From the NCBI RefSeq assembly GCF_002101395.1, contig NZ_CP019706.1, forward strand, positions 3,596,001 through 3,660,000: a stretch of 64,000 bases of DNA, in the 5' to 3' direction. The DNA comes from Pantoea alhagi (GTDB lineage Bacteria; Pseudomonadota; Gammaproteobacteria; Enterobacterales; Enterobacteriaceae). The position numbers and the translations under genes are program-made. This document shows positions 61,629-64,000 of the stretch, piece after piece (the first letter of the stretch is position 1; the number at the start of each line of letters is the position of its first letter). Under the pieces are notes generated by a model. That model had not been told where the DNA came from. It ran no database searches and saw nothing but the letters and a program-made list of their open reading frames with translations.

Positions 61629-61926
61629 GGTGCGTCCTCGTTGACCTCTGTGTGACCGATACTAGCCAGCGCGCGCTTAACTTACCTTGAATTTTGCACC
61701 GCAAAACAGGGTTAACCGGTTAATTTTTCAAGAAACAGCTGGAAATCTTCAGAATTGCGGCAAGGGTCACATCATGTTGCGGCAACAGGGAAAAACAGAT
61801 CTGTGAGCTGCTTCACGTCCTTCTTTACGCCCCTGCCAGGCGGATTAAAACATTGGCACTGGCAGCAAGGTGCGAAATTCACCGCTTTTTACACTGGTGA
61901 GCATGTTTCATCAGGAAGCGAATCTT
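61629..61926. promoter_or_regulatory. rhaS-rhaB divergent control region
   Basis: 298 bases that hold both rhamnose promoters. A near-consensus CRP site lies at 61802-61817. Downstream of it, about 61820-61875, are sequences resembling the paired RhaS half-sites of E. coli rhaB (for example ctttacgcccctgccag and ggcactggcag). A stretch ending gctttttacactgg at about 61883-61896 lines up with the E. coli rhaB -10 region. Confidence 0.6.
61802..61817. promoter_or_regulatory. CRP site of the rhaBA promoter
   Basis: TGTGA-GCTGCT-TCACG matches the CRP consensus TGTGA-N6-TCACA with one mismatch. It lies about 85-90 bases before the inferred rhaB transcription start, as in E. coli where CRP assists RhaS. 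Confidence 0.75.
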
Positions 61927-63399
61927 ATGACGCACCGCAATTTTGTTGCCATCGATCTCGGCGCCTCCAGCGGCCGTATTATGCTGGCGCGCTACCAGCC
62001 GGAAACGCAGGCGCTTACGCTGGAGCAGGTTAGCCGCTTCGCGAATCAACGTTGTCAGATTGACGGGTATGACTGTTGGGATATCGACGCGCTGGAGCAG
62101 TCGATCCGCGCAGGACTGGAGCAGCTGCTGGCGAGCGGCGTGGTGCCGGACAGTATCGGCATCGATACCTGGGGCGTGGATATGATCATGCTCGACCAGG
62201 CAGGCGAACGCGTCGGCCTGCCGGTTTCCTATCGCGATAAACGGACTCACGGCCTAATGGCACAGGCACAGCGCGAACTCGGCCGGGATGTTATCTGGCA
62301 GCATACCGGCATCCAGTTCCTGCCTTTTAATACGCTTTATCAGCTGCGCGCCTTCAACCAGGCGCATCCTGAACTGCGGGATCGCGTCGCGCACGCCCTG
62401 ATGATCCCCGATTATCTGCAGTACCGTTTGACCGGTCAGCTGAACTGGGAATATACCAATGCCAGCACCACGCAATTGCTGAATCTGGCTACCGGCGAGT
62501 GGGACAGCACGCTGCTGAACTGGGCTGGCGCGCGCGCCGGGTGGTTTGGCAAGCCGCAGCAGCCCGGTATGCCGGTAGGGGAATGGCAGAGCCGCAGCGG
62601 TGCACGTATCCCGGTGATCGCCGTCGCCACACACGATACCGCCAGCGCCGTGCTGGCGACGCCGCTCACCCGCAGCGATGAAGCCTATCTTTGTTCAGGC
62701 ACCTGGTCGCTGCTGGGTTTTGAAAGCCGCACGCCGTTCAATGACCACGCCGCGCTGGAGGCCAATATCACCAATGAGGGCGGCGCGGAGGGGCGCTATC
62801 GCGTTCTGAAAAACATTATGGGGCTCTGGCTGCTGCAGCGCGTCTGCGATGAACTGCAAATCGACAATCTTTGTGCGCTGATTGATGAGGCCGCGCATTA
62901 TCCCGCCTGTTTGTCGATTATCGACGCTAACGATGCGCGCTTTATCAATCCGGCCAGTATGGTGCGGGAAATTCAGGATGCCTGCGTAGAGCAGGCGATG
63001 CCGGTACCGCACAGTCCGGTAGCGCTGGCGCGCTGCATTTTCGATAGTCTGGCGCTGCTCTATCGGCAGGTCAGCGAGGAGCTGGCCGCGCTGCGCGGCA
63101 CCGCTTTTACCCGTCTGCATATTGTGGGCGGCGGCAGCCAGAATCCGTTGTTAAATCAGCTCTGCGCCAATGCCTGCCAGTTGCCGATAAGCGTTGGCCC
63201 TGTTGAGGCCTCAACGCTGGGCAACATCGGCAGCCAGCTGATTGCTCACGGCGAAATGGCGGATGTTAACGCCTTCCGCCGCTGCGTTGCTCAGAATTTT
63301 CCTTCTCATCTTATTCAACCTCTCTCAGACAGCGCGCTAACCGACGGCTGGTCGCGTTTTCAGGCGCTGAAACAACCGCGTAAGGAACTATGCTTATGA
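61927..63399 (+). CDS. rhaB: L-rhamnulokinase RhaB
   Basis: FGGY-family kinase of 490 residues that phosphorylates L-rhamnulose at C1 with ATP. The N-terminal phosphate block VAIDLGASSGRIML, the region IDTWGVDMIMLDQ, the block ATHDTASAVLATPL and the family-end signature IVGGGSQNPLLNQLCANA are present. The ATG at 61927, with AGGAAG upstream, gives the family start MTHRNFVAID and E. coli-like length; earlier in-frame ATGs would add residues from the promoter region. Its stop overlaps the rhaA start (ATGA at 63396). Confidence 0.97.
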   Translation: MTHRNFVAIDLGASSGRIMLARYQPETQALTLEQVSRFANQRCQIDGYDCWDIDALEQSIRAGLEQLLASGVVPDSIGIDTWGVDMIMLDQAGERVGLPVSYRDKRTHGLMAQAQRELGRDVIWQHTGIQFLPFNTLYQLRAFNQAHPELRDRVAHALMIPDYLQYRLTGQLNWEYTNASTTQLLNLATGEWDSTLLNWAGARAGWFGKPQQPGMPVGEWQSRSGARIPVIAVATHDTASAVLATPLTRSDEAYLCSGTWSLLGFESRTPFNDHAALEANITNEGGAEGRYRVLKNIMGLWLLQRVCDELQIDNLCALIDEAAHYPACLSIIDANDARFINPASMVREIQDACVEQAMPVPHSPVALARCIFDSLALLYRQVSEELAALRGTAFTRLHIVGGGSQNPLLNQLCANACQLPISVGPVEASTLGNIGSQLIAHGEMADVNAFRRCVAQNFPSHLIQPLSDSALTDGWSRFQALKQPRKELCL

Positions 63400-64000
63400 C
63401 CAGGCTTACAGAACAGGCTTTTGAACTGGCGAAACAGCGCTATGCTGATAACGGCGTCGATGTCGAAGCCGCAATGGAGCAGCTGGATACCATCCCGGTA
63501 TCCATGCATTGCTGGCAGGGGGACGACGTACGCGGTTTTGAAAATCCGCAGGGCGCGCTGACCGGCGGTATTCAGGCCACCGGTAACTATCCGGGCCGTG
63601 CGCGTAACGCCTCTGAGTTGCGGGCGGATGTTGATGTGGCACTGGGGCTGATCCCCGGCCCAAAACGCTTTAACCTGCACGCTATTTATCTGGAAAGCGA
63701 CGGGCCGGTGGAGCGTAATGAGATCGAACCGCAGCACTTCGCAAACTGGGTGAGCTGGGCGAAAGAGCGTCAGCTGGGACTGGACTTCAACCCAACCTGT
63801 TTCTCCCATCCGCTGAGCGCTGACGGCTTTACGCTATCGCATGCGGATGAGCGCATTCGTCAGTTCTGGATCGATCACTGCAAAGCAAGCCGCAACGTTT
63901 CCGCCTGGTTCGGCGAACAGCTGGGTACGCCCTCGGTGATGAATATCTGGGTGCCGGACGGCATGAAAGATGTAACCGTGGATCGTCTGGCTCCGCGTCA
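63396..64000 (+). CDS. rhaA: L-rhamnose isomerase RhaA (partial)
   Basis: First 201 codons or so of L-rhamnose isomerase, which turns L-rhamnose into L-rhamnulose; the gene runs off the window. The start MTRLTEQAFELAKQRYA and blocks HCWQGDDVRGFENP, GGIQATGNYPGRARN and FSHPLSADGFTLSHAD match the family. The ATG at 63396 has AAGGA nine bases upstream; an ATG at 63390 is closer than usual. It is coupled to rhaB through a 4-base overlap. rhaD would be expected next but is outside the window. Confidence 0.96.
   Translation, partial: MTRLTEQAFELAKQRYADNGVDVEAAMEQLDTIPVSMHCWQGDDVRGFENPQGALTGGIQATGNYPGRARNASELRADVDVALGLIPGPKRFNLHAIYLESDGPVERNEIEPQHFANWVSWAKERQLGLDFNPTCFSHPLSADGFTLSHADERIRQFWIDHCKASRNVSAWFGEQLGTPSVMNIWVPDGMKDVTVDRLAPR

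Overview
The window is a stretch of chromosome from a member of the Enterobacterales. The best fit is Erwiniaceae (Pantoea, Mixta or Erwinia-like). Many blocks keep the gene order and near-identical proteins of E. coli (tpx-ycjG-mpaA-mppA, zntB-fnrS, ydbJ-ldhA-ydbH-ynbE-ydbL-azoR-hrpA, ydgD-ydgU-asr, rstAB, ydgH-pntAB, uspE-fnr-smrA). These blocks are stitched together in a different order and separated by accessory islets. The genus is an inference; nothing in the sequence fixes it. No tRNA, rRNA, CRISPR array or intact insertion sequence was recognised.

Layout. 1-1.6 kb: a minus-strand module of a DUF3289 protein followed by two near-identical tandem DUF943 genes, the second cut by the window edge. 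1.8-7.1 kb: peroxide defence (tpx), murein peptide recycling (ycjG, mpaA, mppA) and zinc transport (zntB). 7.1-7.5 kb: the anaerobic small RNA fnrS with an FNR box, then a tiny proline-rich ORF. 7.6-9.1 kb: ttcA, whose 5' end abuts the scar of a lost prophage (a dead integrase fragment reading up to the ttcA start). 9.3-12.4 kb: an alpha/beta hydrolase and a BetT-type transporter. 12.7-22.1 kb: ydbJ, ldhA, the ydbH-ynbE-ydbL lipid transport operon, azoR, hrpA. 22.2-27.4 kb: ydgD, the small membrane protein ydgU, asr with an RstA box, an M32 carboxypeptidase, and the rstAB two-component system. 27.6-34.0 kb: an unknown ORF, the amino-acid antiporter ydgI, ydgH, and transhydrogenase pntAB.

34.0-36.0 kb: a two-gene islet between pntB and uspE, flanked by two 44-bp direct repeats (one mismatch) that each hold a terminator. 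It encodes a 319-aa protein with a glycine/alanine-rich hydrophobic core, and overlapping it a polytopic membrane protein. This looks like a pore-forming toxin with its immunity protein and is the best candidate for an undescribed system. 36.0-38.8 kb: uspE, fnr (with an FNR box at its own promoter), smrA. 38.8-46.6 kb: a PcaQ-like regulator, an AAHS-type transporter that seems to start at CTG, ydcJ, a type B carboxylesterase and a chemoreceptor. 46.6-52.6 kb: a LysR regulator, an aminotransferase, an orphan cationic amino-acid binding protein, pepT and an orphan DppA-like protein.

52.7-56.9 kb: a beta-glucoside PTS operon (IIB, IIC, 6-phospho-beta-glucosidase, LacI-type repressor) behind a perfect 16-bp palindromic operator, with no IIA gene. 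56.9-64 kb: a rhamnose region: aldA divergent from rhaT, then rhaSR divergent from rhaBA, with rhaA cut by the end of the window. Together these take up L-rhamnose, isomerise and phosphorylate it, and oxidise the lactaldehyde produced.
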